Origin: Bacteroidota bacterium | Lineage (GTDB): Bacteria; Bacteroidota; Bacteroidia; Chitinophagales; Chitinophagaceae | Direction of reading: 5' to 3' | DNA: 64,000 bases | NCBI GenBank assembly: GCA_018268055.1 | Contig: JAFDXF010000006.1 | Coordinates: forward strand, 62,001-126,000 | In this document: one piece after another, positions 1 through 9,004 of the stretch | Numbering within the stretch: position 1 is the first letter of the stretch | Layout: each line of letters starts with the position of its first letter | The notes under the pieces: generated by a model | Seen by the model: the letters and a program-made list of their open reading frames with translations, nothing else | Database searches by the model: none | Told to the model about the DNA's origin: nothing | Translations under genes and position numbers: made by a program

Positions 1-25
1 TTTGGTACATTTAAAAAGTATTAAA

Positions 26-424
26 ATGAAAGCAACAATTTTAATTTTTATTGTCTTTTTAGTTACTAATACAGCTTTGCATGCTCAATCTGCCATAGCT
101 ATATTTAAACCTACTTATGGTGGTGATGAACATTATGGTTTTGCGACCGGTAGCACGGAAGACGATGCTAAACTAAAAGCGATGCAAGCATTAGAAACTA
201 AAATTCCCCCCAATGTAGTAGGGCAAAAATTTATTTATAAATCTACTCGATATAAACGATCCTATGCTGTAGGTAGAGGTAAAGATCAATATGGCCATTA
301 TTGGCATTATGAAGCATCTTTAGGCAAATATTCTGAAGAAGATGCAAGGAAGGCTGTGCTGGAATTACTTTCTGCCGAGGGTTATGGTGCAGGTGAAGTG
401 GTTTATTCGGGAAATGATCAATAA
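26..424 (+). CDS. Small secreted protein of unknown function
   Basis: Not recognised. The reading frame is open from base 2, but the ATG at 26 begins a typical Sec signal peptide (MKATILIFIVF... ending LHAQ) and is the preferred start, giving 132 residues. The mature part has no cysteine. An AIAIF...HYGFATGS segment followed by an alanine-rich helix faintly recalls the DUF4189 pattern, which is weak inference only. The next gene, also exported, starts 28 bases downstream on the same strand, so the two may be co-transcribed. Likely periplasmic or secreted. Confidence 0.6.
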   Translation: MKATILIFIVFLVTNTALHAQSAIAIFKPTYGGDEHYGFATGSTEDDAKLKAMQALETKIPPNVVGQKFIYKSTRYKRSYAVGRGKDQYGHYWHYEASLGKYSEEDARKAVLELLSAEGYGAGEVVYSGNDQ

Positions 425-452
425 AAAATAGTAAAATCTAAAAACGATCTAA

Positions 453-1136
453 ATGAAGAGGGTGCAACTTTTTACGATAGTTTTCTTTCACTGTTTAATC
501 AATTTAAATGCACAAATAAAAAAAGGGCCACCTGACTTATCAGGAAATTGGGTAACAAAAAATGATGATGGTTCAATATTACGTCATTTTTTGATAACAC
601 AATCCGGTAATACGGTAGCGGTACGATGTATAGATGCAGATAGAAAAGACTTGATGTATAATTTTAGCTGGGATGTACCCGGCAATTATGTATTATTAGG
701 AAATATAACTGGAATACACTTTCTCCAAACTAACTTCAGTACTACAGTTGGAAAATATTATGGCACTTCAGAAGCCGGTCGCTTCAATAGGAATGGCAAA
801 GTATATACCATTTATGATGGAGACAATATTAACACGGTAATTAACTATTCCTTGTGTGAAACCAATTCTTTTACTTGTGACGCTAGCTTTACAATATCGC
901 AAACACTTGATAACATACTTGTAAAAGAAAAAAGCGTTTGGATAAAAGCTCCTGAACCATACTTAGAATCAGTATTAGATGTAGATGGAAAAACCCCTGT
1001 AATTGTGGGTAGTGCCACATCGAATCCTGCATACGAAGTTGTTGCCCGTCCCAGTTCATCGCATTGCGGCATATTAACATACGCTAATAATTATGATCAA
1101 ACTTGGAATTTAATAAAAGTAAAGGATAGTTGGTAA
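453..1136 (+). CDS. Secreted beta-rich protein of unknown function
   Basis: 227 residues with an N-terminal signal peptide (MKRVQLFTIVFF... ending LNAQ). The mature part opens with DLSGNWV followed by many short hydrophobic strands (FLITQSGNTVAV, YNFSWDV). This resembles small lipocalin-like or META-like beta barrels that begin with a GxW motif, but I cannot assign a family. Three or four cysteines are scattered with no metal-type spacing. It lies between another small exported protein and a secreted caspase-like protein, suggesting one exported module. A small exported structural or binding protein is the most that can be said. Confidence 0.6.
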   Translation: MKRVQLFTIVFFHCLINLNAQIKKGPPDLSGNWVTKNDDGSILRHFLITQSGNTVAVRCIDADRKDLMYNFSWDVPGNYVLLGNITGIHFLQTNFSTTVGKYYGTSEAGRFNRNGKVYTIYDGDNINTVINYSLCETNSFTCDASFTISQTLDNILVKEKSVWIKAPEPYLESVLDVDGKTPVIVGSATSNPAYEVVARPSSSHCGILTYANNYDQTWNLIKVKDSW

Positions 1137-1280
1137 ATGTAAATGCTTTAAATTACTTAACAAATGCTACACGAAATAGTAGTATTGACGTCATTGTTAA
1201 AGTATTATACATAATATAGTCTCCTCAATGAACATAAAATGAATTTTTAAAGATTGCATCCGTTAGTATAAATTTATATA

Positions 1281-3101
1281 ATGATAAATAAGTCGGTGTT
1301 TTTTTTATTCATATCCTTATTCTACACAACCTTATTACCTTTTTCACTTACGAGCATGGGTGTATTTGCCCAAGCTGAATCAACTTATTATGCACAAGGT
1401 TCTACGGTACTAAAAGGAACATCTGCTATCGTAAATCTTACAAATGGCGCAGCTAAGGAGGGCGTAACAAAAGGAGAAAAAAGATTTGCACTTGTTATCG
1501 GCGAATATCATTATCAAAATGCCTCAGACTTATATAATCAGTCTTATAATGATTCAAAAGTAATATCAGATAATTTGCTTTCAAATGGATTTGATGTGGT
1601 TAAACTCGAAGATGTTACAAAGAAAGGCTTTGACACAATTCTCCCGGCTATTAAAACATATTATCAAAACAACGGATATAATATTGCCGTTATTTATTTC
1701 GGAGGGCACGGCAGTAGTTACCAGTTTGGAGATAAAAGAGAACTCCAACTTTTATTTCCTATTGATAGTAAAAGTTTTACTATAGAACAACCAACTGAAG
1801 CCCAATTTCAAAATTATCTGTTTTTAAATACGATTCTTGTAGGAGAGCTAATGCAAACATTTAATTTGAAACAAACTAATTATTGCTTATCTATTATAAA
1901 TGCGTGCAGAGCAAATGGTTTTGACTTCAAATTAGTAAATCCTTATTCGCTATGGAATAAAGATAAGGAGTGGCAAACGATGGGTGGTAAAGGCTCTGTA
2001 ATCTTTGCATCCAGCAAGAGTGAATCTGCTTATAATGGAGGCCTCTCTACCTATGGGTTGTACCCTTTTACTTCTCTTTTTGTTGCTTATTTCAGCAAGC
2101 TCTTTAAGGTAGGTAATAATGAAAGTACATACAGTGGTGACCCTAAAACTATTTGTAGAATTTTGGACAATAGAATACCCGATGAACAACCCGAAATACA
2201 ATTACCTGCCAATGGGTATCATTTCTCTTTCTTTAAATACAATAATAATTTTGGAATAGAAAAGATACTTCCGGAAAGTGTACAGTCGGTTTTAGATATA
2301 ATGAAATCGGCAAGTACTCGATTAGATGCTTATTTAGGCAACATGTATGTTAGCGATACTTCAATTAGAGAAAGGGATAATGAACGGCCGCCTCATAGTG
2401 TAGCTCTCGATCCATATTATATAAGCATGTATGAAATTACAGTAGATAAATTTGAAGCCTTTGTAAATGCAACACATTATCTTACCGATGCTGAAAAATC
2501 AGGATTCAGCTGGATTTATTATAACAATTTTTGGGTAAAAGTAAATGATGTTTTCTGGCGTCATAACCTCAATGGCAGGGTTTGGAATGCAATGCAAAAA
2601 CGTACACATGCTGTCGTTCATGTAAGTTGGAATGATGCCAATGCCTATTGTGCATGGCTATCTTCTGTAACCGGAAAAAAATTTCGCTTACCTACCGAAG
2701 CAGAGTGGGAAGTGGCTGCAGGTGGCGACTTAATACATGGTGATGGCTACAGATATTGTGGAAGTGATGTTATTGGCGATGTAGCAAATTACAATAAGCA
2801 GCATGATGTTGATGTTGGAGCTATTGGCAAAAGACAATCTAATTGGCTTGGTTTGTTTGATATGAGTGGTAATGTTTGGGAATGGTGTTTGGACACTTAC
2901 GATCCAAATTATTATTCGGATTTAAACAAAGGAGTGGTAGATCAGAAAAATCCAAAAGGTCCTCAACGAAACGGCACCAAAGTTATTAAGGGAGGTTCAG
3001 TAGTGAATGATGCAGGTGCATGCCGTATTACAGCAAGAGCATCAAACCCTCCAGACTATCACGATGGCTCAGGTGGTTTCAGAGTAATAATGGAAGATTA
3101 A
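1281..3101 (+). CDS. Secreted caspase-like (C14) peptidase fused to an FGE/SUMF1-type domain
   Basis: 606 residues. Residues 1-30 form a signal peptide (ending VFAQ). Residues about 66-320 look like a caspase p20-type domain: strand KRFALVIG, then IYFGGHGSS with the catalytic His near 143, then SIINACRAN with the catalytic Cys near 209. Residues about 340-606 match the FGE-sulfatase (formylglycine-generating enzyme/SUMF1) fold: YYISMYEITVDKF, FRLPTEAEWE, MSGNVWEW, VIKGGS and GGFRV. The C-terminal segment, where active FGEs carry a cysteine pair, reads KGGSVVNDAGACRITAR and appears to lack that pair, so the domain is probably a binding module with a C-type-lectin-like fold. Caspase-FGE fusions are known in bacteria. 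The signal peptide puts this one outside the cytoplasm. Neighbours are small exported or membrane unknowns. Substrate unknown. Confidence 0.85.
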   Translation: MINKSVFFLFISLFYTTLLPFSLTSMGVFAQAESTYYAQGSTVLKGTSAIVNLTNGAAKEGVTKGEKRFALVIGEYHYQNASDLYNQSYNDSKVISDNLLSNGFDVVKLEDVTKKGFDTILPAIKTYYQNNGYNIAVIYFGGHGSSYQFGDKRELQLLFPIDSKSFTIEQPTEAQFQNYLFLNTILVGELMQTFNLKQTNYCLSIINACRANGFDFKLVNPYSLWNKDKEWQTMGGKGSVIFASSKSESAYNGGLSTYGLYPFTSLFVAYFSKLFKVGNNESTYSGDPKTICRILDNRIPDEQPEIQLPANGYHFSFFKYNNNFGIEKILPESVQSVLDIMKSASTRLDAYLGNMYVSDTSIRERDNERPPHSVALDPYYISMYEITVDKFEAFVNATHYLTDAEKSGFSWIYYNNFWVKVNDVFWRHNLNGRVWNAMQKRTHAVVHVSWNDANAYCAWLSSVTGKKFRLPTEAEWEVAAGGDLIHGDGYRYCGSDVIGDVANYNKQHDVDVGAIGKRQSNWLGLFDMSGNVWEWCLDTYDPNYYSDLNKGVVDQKNPKGPQRNGTKVIKGGSVVNDAGACRITARASNPPDYHDGSGGFRVIMED

Positions 3102-3129
3102 TGAATTATTCAATATGTAACCTAAGACT

Positions 3130-3633
3130 ATGCCCACTTTAATTGTCAACACTGATTTTAAAAACAACAGAAGCTTGTGGGCGCCAAGCAATATTGCAGC
3201 ATTTTTACTGATGAGCATAATAAAAATAAACATCGAGAAAGACCAAAACATTCATCTTTATATTGATGGAAAAGAAGCCGCTGCTTTTGAAACAAATGAA
3301 AAAGTAGAAATTGCTGTATCCACAGGCACACATACAATACAAGCAAAATATCAAAGCCAATCAACCATTGAATACAGTTTTGACTTTGGCGAAAATGAGC
3401 ATGCAAAAAAAATATTTTGTGTGGGCAATTATACTTTTCATAACAAGTGGAATATAGTTGTTGGTTTATGTATTTCCTTTATGTTTTTAATTTTAATGCT
3501 CATAATATTTTATTCAAAATTGAATATTGGATATGTTTTCCTTCCTGTTTTAGGTATGATCGGTTATTATATTTATGCACTTAATAATAATTTGATAATA
3601 GATATTACTGAGATGTGGTCGGAATATGTTTAG
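3130..3633 (+). CDS. Membrane protein with N-terminal soluble beta domain, unknown function
   Basis: 167 residues, 28 bases after the caspase-FGE gene on the same strand. Residues about 30-90 include NIHLYIDGKEAAAF and a segment like VSTGTHTIQAKY, resembling the short beta repeats of PEGA-type domains (weak inference). Two hydrophobic helices follow (about 110-130 and 135-150) and then a polar tail. There is no signal peptide. The close spacing suggests co-expression with the caspase gene. Function unknown. Confidence 0.55.
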   Translation: MPTLIVNTDFKNNRSLWAPSNIAAFLLMSIIKINIEKDQNIHLYIDGKEAAAFETNEKVEIAVSTGTHTIQAKYQSQSTIEYSFDFGENEHAKKIFCVGNYTFHNKWNIVVGLCISFMFLILMLIIFYSKLNIGYVFLPVLGMIGYYIYALNNNLIIDITEMWSEYV

Positions 3634-3688
3634 CCATTAATCACATACCTTCAAAAAATAGGAATGTTTGTTTTGATACCTTAGCAAA

Positions 3689-4129
3689 ATGATGCGCATA
3701 TTCAAATCTTTTTTGATTCCTAAAATTCTTTTTGTTGTTGCATTGGGTATTGCAGGCATCAGAATACTGACGAATAATTTTGGCATTGCAGAATCTTATA
3801 ACCCATTATTGGAACAAATAGGTCTTATACTGCAGATTGTAATCTGTGCAATGATATTTCCGGCAATCATTTTTTTCCTTACGGGCATTATTTTAGGAAA
3901 AAAAGTTGGACCATGGTTGGACAGAATTGATGCCTATCTTTTAAAACATACAAATAAGAATTGGATCAAATACTTTTTTTTGACCATGATTTATTCTTTT
4001 ATGCTCAGTGTTTTTCCGACTTCTATTTATATCGCATTTTTTGCAAAAGGAAATTTTATTGTCCCATTCGCCATTTCTTTAGCAATAGGCTTTGTCGCTA
4101 ATATCTATGAAGCGAAAAAAAAATTGTAA
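3689..4129 (+). CDS. Small integral membrane protein, unknown
   Basis: 146 residues with about four hydrophobic helices (near 10-25, 40-70, 95-115 and 118-135) and a lysine-rich C-terminus. No family recognised. Two in-frame ATGs (3689 and 3692) are possible starts. It ends 19 bases before the convergent marC-family gene. It is the last plus-strand gene of the left-end group of exported or membrane proteins. Confidence 0.5.
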   Translation: MMRIFKSFLIPKILFVVALGIAGIRILTNNFGIAESYNPLLEQIGLILQIVICAMIFPAIIFFLTGIILGKKVGPWLDRIDAYLLKHTNKNWIKYFFLTMIYSFMLSVFPTSIYIAFFAKGNFIVPFAISLAIGFVANIYEAKKKL

Positions 4130-4148
4130 GCAACGGCTGATAAAATGG

Positions 4149-4802
4149 TTAATGGCCTTGTATTACCGCTTTTATTCCGGTAATAAAAATTTGTAATCCC
4201 ACACAAAAAATAAGAAAGGCAGAAATTTGATTGATTACTTTTTTTCCATTATCGCCGAGACGGCGTATCAATGTTTTTGCATTGATATAAGCAATGTAAA
4301 CCAATACACACATAATGAGTATTGCAGAAACAATTGCAAATGTATTCACAAGATATGTTTTCCAATCTGCATCCGAACTATGTGCACTGAGTGTAAAAAC
4401 AACAGAGATGGTGCCAGCGCCGGTTGTCACAGGAAATGTAAGCGGATAAAATAAATTTTCAGCTACGGTTTGCTGCGGATCGGTGTTGGAATTGTTTTCT
4501 GTTTTATCGCCGGAAAGTAATTCCCAACCCATTTTACAAATCATAATTCCTCCGGCTATTTGAATAACGGGGATGGAAATTCCAAATAGTTTTAAAATAT
4601 AGTGCCCGGCAAATAATGAGAAAATACAAATGAAGAAAGCATAGAGCGTTATTTTTTTTATAGCATTTCTTCTGTCTCTTTCAGGAAGCTTGCCTAAGTA
4701 TGGATTTACCATAAAGGCCGAACCGATAGGATTCACTACCGGAAACAAAGCAAAGACCCCGATGAATAATAGATTTACAAAACTGTGCCAGTGGTTTAAC
4801 AT
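4149..4802 (-). CDS. MarC/UPF0056 family integral membrane protein
   Basis: 217 residues and about six hydrophobic helices, the usual MarC size. The N-terminus carries FPVVNPIGSAF, a conserved MarC-family segment, and mid-protein there is a PLTFPVTTGAGTIS loop also typical of the family. MarC was once linked to multiple antibiotic resistance, but that link was not upheld and the transported substrate is not established. It is convergent with the gene to the left and lies 21 bases from the dipeptidase gene on the same strand. Confidence 0.9.
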   Translation of the reverse strand: MLNHWHSFVNLLFIGVFALFPVVNPIGSAFMVNPYLGKLPERDRRNAIKKITLYAFFICIFSLFAGHYILKLFGISIPVIQIAGGIMICKMGWELLSGDKTENNSNTDPQQTVAENLFYPLTFPVTTGAGTISVVFTLSAHSSDADWKTYLVNTFAIVSAILIMCVLVYIAYINAKTLIRRLGDNGKKVINQISAFLIFCVGLQIFITGIKAVIQGH

Positions 4803-4823
4803 ATAAATGAAATTGCAAATGAA

Positions 4824-5996
4824 CTATTTTACTTCATTCGCTTTTAGTAAGCGTAGAAAGTTTTCTCCTAATATTTTTTTAATATCTTTTTTACTATAAC
4901 CACGATCTACCAGCGCTTTCGTGATAACAGGATAGCAGGTTACATCATCCAGTTGTTGTGGTGTAGAGTTTACCCCGTCAAAATCGCTGCCGATACCTAC
5001 ATGATCTACGCCAATCATTTTTACAATATAATCCAAATGATCCAGCAACATACTGAGCGGTGGGCGAAGATCTTTTACTTCTTCCGGATATTTTGCAAAA
5101 AGATATTCATGCATAAAATAAGGCTCGGGATTTACTTTAAGCAATGAATCCATTTCTCTTTTATGCTTCGCCGTAAACGCATCACTTCTTTTCTCAAACT
5201 TTGGATCTACAAAGCCACTGTAAAAGTTTAGATGAATTACACCGCCGTTTTTACCGATTGCTTTTATTTGATCATCTTTCAGATTGCGCCAGTGCGGACA
5301 TATACTATACACACAACTGTGCGATACAAGAATTGGTTTTGTGGTTGTGTTGATTACATCCCAAAAAGTTTGCTCACCGGTATGACTCAGGTCTATCAGC
5401 ATGCCCAAATCATTCATCTTTTTTACAACCTGTTTTCCAAAATCTGTTAATCCTTTATGTTTTAATGAGTCACCTTTTGTAGCCTCATTCATTGCGCTGC
5501 TTGCCCAATCATTACTATTGTTCCAAGTGAGTGTTAGATAACGAGCGCCTTTGTTGTAAAGTGCTTCTAATTTATTTAAATCATTTTCTATCATGTGCCC
5601 GCCCTCCACTCCGAAGGCGAAGCCTAATTTTTTTTGCTTGACAGCTTTTTTTATATCTGCAGCAGTAAGTGTAAGCATCATTTTATCGGGATTTCTTTTT
5701 GCCCATGCGAGCACAGTGTCCATTTCACGGTTGGCCCATTGATAAGGATTTTTCTGATTGCCATCGCACCAGATAGAGAATAACTGTACATCTACTCCAC
5801 CTTGAAACATTCTGTTCAAATCACTGTGTGCTACTTTTCTTAAGTCTTGATCAAAACTTACTCCTTTGTCTATTGCATGAGAGGGAATATCATTGTGTGT
5901 ATCTATTAGAATAGATTTGAAATGAATCTTTTTATAACGTTGACCAAAAAGGCCAATGCTTAAGAAAAGCAATGAGTAGGTAAAAATTTGTTTCAT
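4824..5996 (-). CDS. Secreted M19 (renal dipeptidase family) membrane dipeptidase
   Basis: Zinc peptidase that hydrolyses dipeptides, probably in the periplasm. The frame is open to 6080, but the ATG at 5996 begins a clean signal peptide (MKQIFTYSLLFLSIGLFGQ) and is the chosen start, giving 390 residues. Family motifs are in order: IDTHND (metal ligands, about 31-36), FGVEGGH (bridging Glu), IDLSHTG, VSHSC with CPHWRN, and GIGSDFDGV near the C-terminus. These are the canonical binuclear-zinc features of family M19. Length is normal. Substrate preference cannot be read from sequence. Confidence 0.93.
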   Translation of the reverse strand: MKQIFTYSLLFLSIGLFGQRYKKIHFKSILIDTHNDIPSHAIDKGVSFDQDLRKVAHSDLNRMFQGGVDVQLFSIWCDGNQKNPYQWANREMDTVLAWAKRNPDKMMLTLTAADIKKAVKQKKLGFAFGVEGGHMIENDLNKLEALYNKGARYLTLTWNNSNDWASSAMNEATKGDSLKHKGLTDFGKQVVKKMNDLGMLIDLSHTGEQTFWDVINTTTKPILVSHSCVYSICPHWRNLKDDQIKAIGKNGGVIHLNFYSGFVDPKFEKRSDAFTAKHKREMDSLLKVNPEPYFMHEYLFAKYPEEVKDLRPPLSMLLDHLDYIVKMIGVDHVGIGSDFDGVNSTPQQLDDVTCYPVITKALVDRGYSKKDIKKILGENFLRLLKANEVK

Positions 5997-6171
5997 AAAA
6001 TAAAAATACAGAAAATAAACAGCATTGTGTTTGCTTGGATACTTCTGTATGCTTTCAAAGTAATTACATTGACAACCCAAAGATTTTGATATAAAACTGA
6101 ATATTTAAAGTATGCCTATTTTAATTTGACAGTTTCAATTAAAAAGTTCAATTCAGTTGAGTAATTTAAAT

Positions 6172-6711
6172 TTAACCACCACTCTTCTCCCCCACAAACC
6201 AATGTTCTTTATCTCTGAATAAAACATTGAATGTGGTGAGTGAGCCATAGCAGCGAGTAATGTATTGCTGAATATTTACTTTTTCTTCATCCGAAAGATT
6301 TTTGCTACTATTGATGTTTTGCTCCAACACACGGAGTCTATCCCGCAGCATAATTATTTTGTGAAAAAAATCTTCAATAGGAATTTCTTTAGGCTTTAAT
6401 GTTTTATCAAAAGGTTGCAAAAGCATTGTGCCTTTTTGCCAACGATCACCAAGCGGTACTTCTTCGGTGATGCCGCCCCATAATCTTAATATTTTCAACA
6501 AAGATTTTTCTACTTCGCTATGTGTTTCTATTTCTACTGAAACATTTTCCGGAATGATTTCTTCTAAGTGAATATCCGTTTTGTCAATTTCCTTAATACC
6601 GGTGTTGATAAACGAAATAAGATATGTTGCATATTTAATACCCACAATTACACCGGGCCCGTGTTGAGTATGTTGCAATCTTGTTCCGATCCCTAAAGTG
6701 GTTTGTTCCAT
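6172..6711 (-). CDS. Conserved-looking cytoplasmic protein with N-terminal Tudor/SH3-like segment
   Basis: 179 residues, no signal peptide. Residues 8-45 (GTRLQHTQHGPGVIVG...YLISFINTG) resemble the small beta barrels found at the C-terminus of UvrD-like helicases (pattern G-x-R-V-x-H-x-x-F/Y-G-x-G). The rest is helical and charged, with a KNLSDEEKVNIQQYI helix. The function is not known to me. It is 26 bases downstream of the acylase gene on the same strand and may be its transcriptional tail. Confidence 0.6.
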   Translation of the reverse strand: MEQTTLGIGTRLQHTQHGPGVIVGIKYATYLISFINTGIKEIDKTDIHLEEIIPENVSVEIETHSEVEKSLLKILRLWGGITEEVPLGDRWQKGTMLLQPFDKTLKPKEIPIEDFFHKIIMLRDRLRVLEQNINSSKNLSDEEKVNIQQYITRCYGSLTTFNVLFRDKEHWFVGEKSGG

Positions 6712-6737
6712 AATGTTTATGTTTTCGTTTTCAAAAA

Positions 6738-8987
6738 TTATTCTCCGGGATGATAAGTTTTTTCGGCATTGGCGAGCACATCGGTTTTGTAAAATAATAC
6801 ATCTTTGAACTGACCTTTGCTATACATCTGCCCTTGATCAAAAAAGTGAGGTGAATTTACATCGCCGCTCTCTCCGCCTGCAAGTAAAGATTTTGCTTTA
6901 ATTTTTTTACCAAACTCTACTGCACAGATAAAACTATTTCCGTTTACGCCATATCTCTTCTGTGTGCCCGGATATCTTCTGCTGGAATAAGAAGGAAGCA
7001 TGCCCCAAGCAGATGAAGCAAAAGCAACCGGATAGCTTGGTAGTTCATCATCAAATTTGTTTTCAATGTCTGATGAAATTCTTTGAAAGCGATTTACTTT
7101 TCCCCAAGCAGTTTGCCAACGTCCATAGCGTGTGTGTAAGTCATTGATGGTTTGTAACAATGGTAAAACGATTTCTTCCATTTTTGCTTTAGCAGCAAAG
7201 CGTTTTGTTTTGGTTACTTGATCTACAAATTCAAATTCATCAATATCAGCACTTGCTTGTATTTTGGGTAATAATCTCTGTCCCCATTCGATCGCCAGTG
7301 TAGTTGCAATAGAATTTTCGCTGCAACGATAATTCCAGTTTTTTAAAAGTGTAACAGGTCCTATTAACAATGCATATAACGAGTCGGGATATTTTACATT
7401 CTCTTCAAATGATTTCACCAATGCAGGAATCAATACTTCAAATGCTGCAAGGCGAGTATCATATCCAGCATTAATTACTTTTTCAATATCATATTGTTTT
7501 GTTTCATTAAGCACACGTACCGCATTCACGCCACGAAAATTTTCACCATCGGGCGCCATATAAAACGGAAAATCTTCTTTGTGCGGACTATTTTCGCCGG
7601 CAACTGTAAATGGTGTAGAATTACAATTTTGCAGCCAACCATTTTCAGGATTAATGCTTTGTACCGTCTCTTTTATATCATGATAGCCTTTCCATTCTGT
7701 AGCTGAGGTACTTCCGTCCACCGGTTTGCTCCAGTTATATTTTGGATCACGTATGGGAATACGATTACCATGCCAATAAGCTATGTTGCCGGCAGCATCT
7801 GCATAAACAGTGTTGTTAGAAATATTTCCTTTTAGGTCTAATGTTTTTTTGAAATCATCAAAACTGCCTGCTTTTGTTCGCATCCAACATTGAGTCAATC
7901 CGTTTGCAATCCGATTGTCGGCACGCACACTCAGCCATTGCCCGTTTCGTTGTGCCATCACAGGGCCGTGATGTGTAAATAATGTGTTGATTGTTTTTGT
8001 TTGTACTCCATCACTCGTTTTATATTGTAGCGTAATTTTTTTCTCTGTAACTTTTCTTTGTTTGCCATCATATTCATATTGCCAACCGGTATTGGTCTTG
8101 GATATTTTTTCAATATAAGAATCAGCGGCATCTACCGCACTGCTCGTGTGCATCCATCCGCAAAACTCATTGAAACCCTGATAGACAAAAAACTGCCCCC
8201 AGGTTACTGCGCCATAAGCATTCAACCCTTCCTCACTTACTACATGCACTTCGGGACGGAAATAAAAAGTAACATGCGGATTGATGTATAAGATTGCATT
8301 TTTACTATCCGTAATTTTTGGAGAAAATGCAAATCCATTGGAACCTGTAAGTAATTCATCTTCTATTGTTTGTTGTTGTGCTACCGCATCAATTTTAGTT
8401 TCCAAAAAAATATTCTGTGTTTTAGTAGTTGCTTCACCGGATGAATAAAGTTTCTTTAAATCTGCCGCACCGAGATCGGCTGTGTTGATTGCACCAATGC
8501 TGCCATCTGTCCATAACATAGGATACCATGCTTGAAACCTTGTAAGCAATGCAGGCTTTGTATCAGGATGTTTGTATAAATAATAATTAATGCCATCAGC
8601 AAAAGCGTTGCATAATTTTTTCATCCAGAGTGGTGCTTTGTCGTAATCTTTTTTTGCATCATCTACGTCTATAATCATTTTGGTTAATAAATCTTCGTAC
8701 AAATCTTTTTCTCCATTTACTTCACTCAGTCGCCCTAACTTTTCAATATAGTTCATCTCTACTCGCTTAAAATCATCTTCGCATTGTGCATAAAGCAAAC
8801 CAAATACTGCATCAGCATCGGTTTTTCCATAAATATGTGGAATGCCCCACTTATCACGAATGATGGTAACATTATCTGCTTGTTTCTCCCAACGCCTTAT
8901 TTCTTCTTTTGAAAAATTTTGAGATAGCAGTTGTGCAGGAATCAACAGCAGTAATAAGATAAGACGCATCGTTGGTGACTTAATCAT
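6738..8987 (-). CDS. Penicillin acylase family (Ntn hydrolase, S45) amidase
   Basis: 749-residue precursor. The signal peptide is clearest from the second ATG (residue 7, MRLILLLLLIPAQLLSQ), so the true start may be at 8969. In this family the chain cleaves itself to expose an N-terminal Ser nucleophile. The predicted site is TGSNGFAF with Ser about 216. The alpha part is 24-215 (VTIIRDKWGIPHIYG is the usual opening) and the beta part carries HTSSAVDAADSY and GYHDI segments. Substrates in the family include beta-lactams, acyl-homoserine lactones and other acyl amides, so the name says nothing certain about resistance. The serine hydrolase gene ends 17 bases upstream in the direction of transcription. 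Confidence 0.92.
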   Translation of the reverse strand: MIKSPTMRLILLLLLIPAQLLSQNFSKEEIRRWEKQADNVTIIRDKWGIPHIYGKTDADAVFGLLYAQCEDDFKRVEMNYIEKLGRLSEVNGEKDLYEDLLTKMIIDVDDAKKDYDKAPLWMKKLCNAFADGINYYLYKHPDTKPALLTRFQAWYPMLWTDGSIGAINTADLGAADLKKLYSSGEATTKTQNIFLETKIDAVAQQQTIEDELLTGSNGFAFSPKITDSKNAILYINPHVTFYFRPEVHVVSEEGLNAYGAVTWGQFFVYQGFNEFCGWMHTSSAVDAADSYIEKISKTNTGWQYEYDGKQRKVTEKKITLQYKTSDGVQTKTINTLFTHHGPVMAQRNGQWLSVRADNRIANGLTQCWMRTKAGSFDDFKKTLDLKGNISNNTVYADAAGNIAYWHGNRIPIRDPKYNWSKPVDGSTSATEWKGYHDIKETVQSINPENGWLQNCNSTPFTVAGENSPHKEDFPFYMAPDGENFRGVNAVRVLNETKQYDIEKVINAGYDTRLAAFEVLIPALVKSFEENVKYPDSLYALLIGPVTLLKNWNYRCSENSIATTLAIEWGQRLLPKIQASADIDEFEFVDQVTKTKRFAAKAKMEEIVLPLLQTINDLHTRYGRWQTAWGKVNRFQRISSDIENKFDDELPSYPVAFASSAWGMLPSYSSRRYPGTQKRYGVNGNSFICAVEFGKKIKAKSLLAGGESGDVNSPHFFDQGQMYSKGQFKDVLFYKTDVLANAEKTYHPGE

Positions 8988-9004
8988 TGCAGAAAATTAT
9001 TCAA

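Noticed and set aside
2281..3101. FGE domain as target of a diversity-generating retroelement
   Set aside because: The fold is of the type used by such elements, but no reverse transcriptase or template repeat is visible in the window.
4162..4184. 7-bp inverted repeat ATTACCG/CGGTAAT near the marC stop
   Set aside because: It lies inside the coding end of the marC-family gene and has no U-tract in either direction.
6738..8987. Penicillin resistance gene
   Set aside because: Penicillin-acylase-fold amidases act on many substrates; nothing here shows beta-lactam cleavage.
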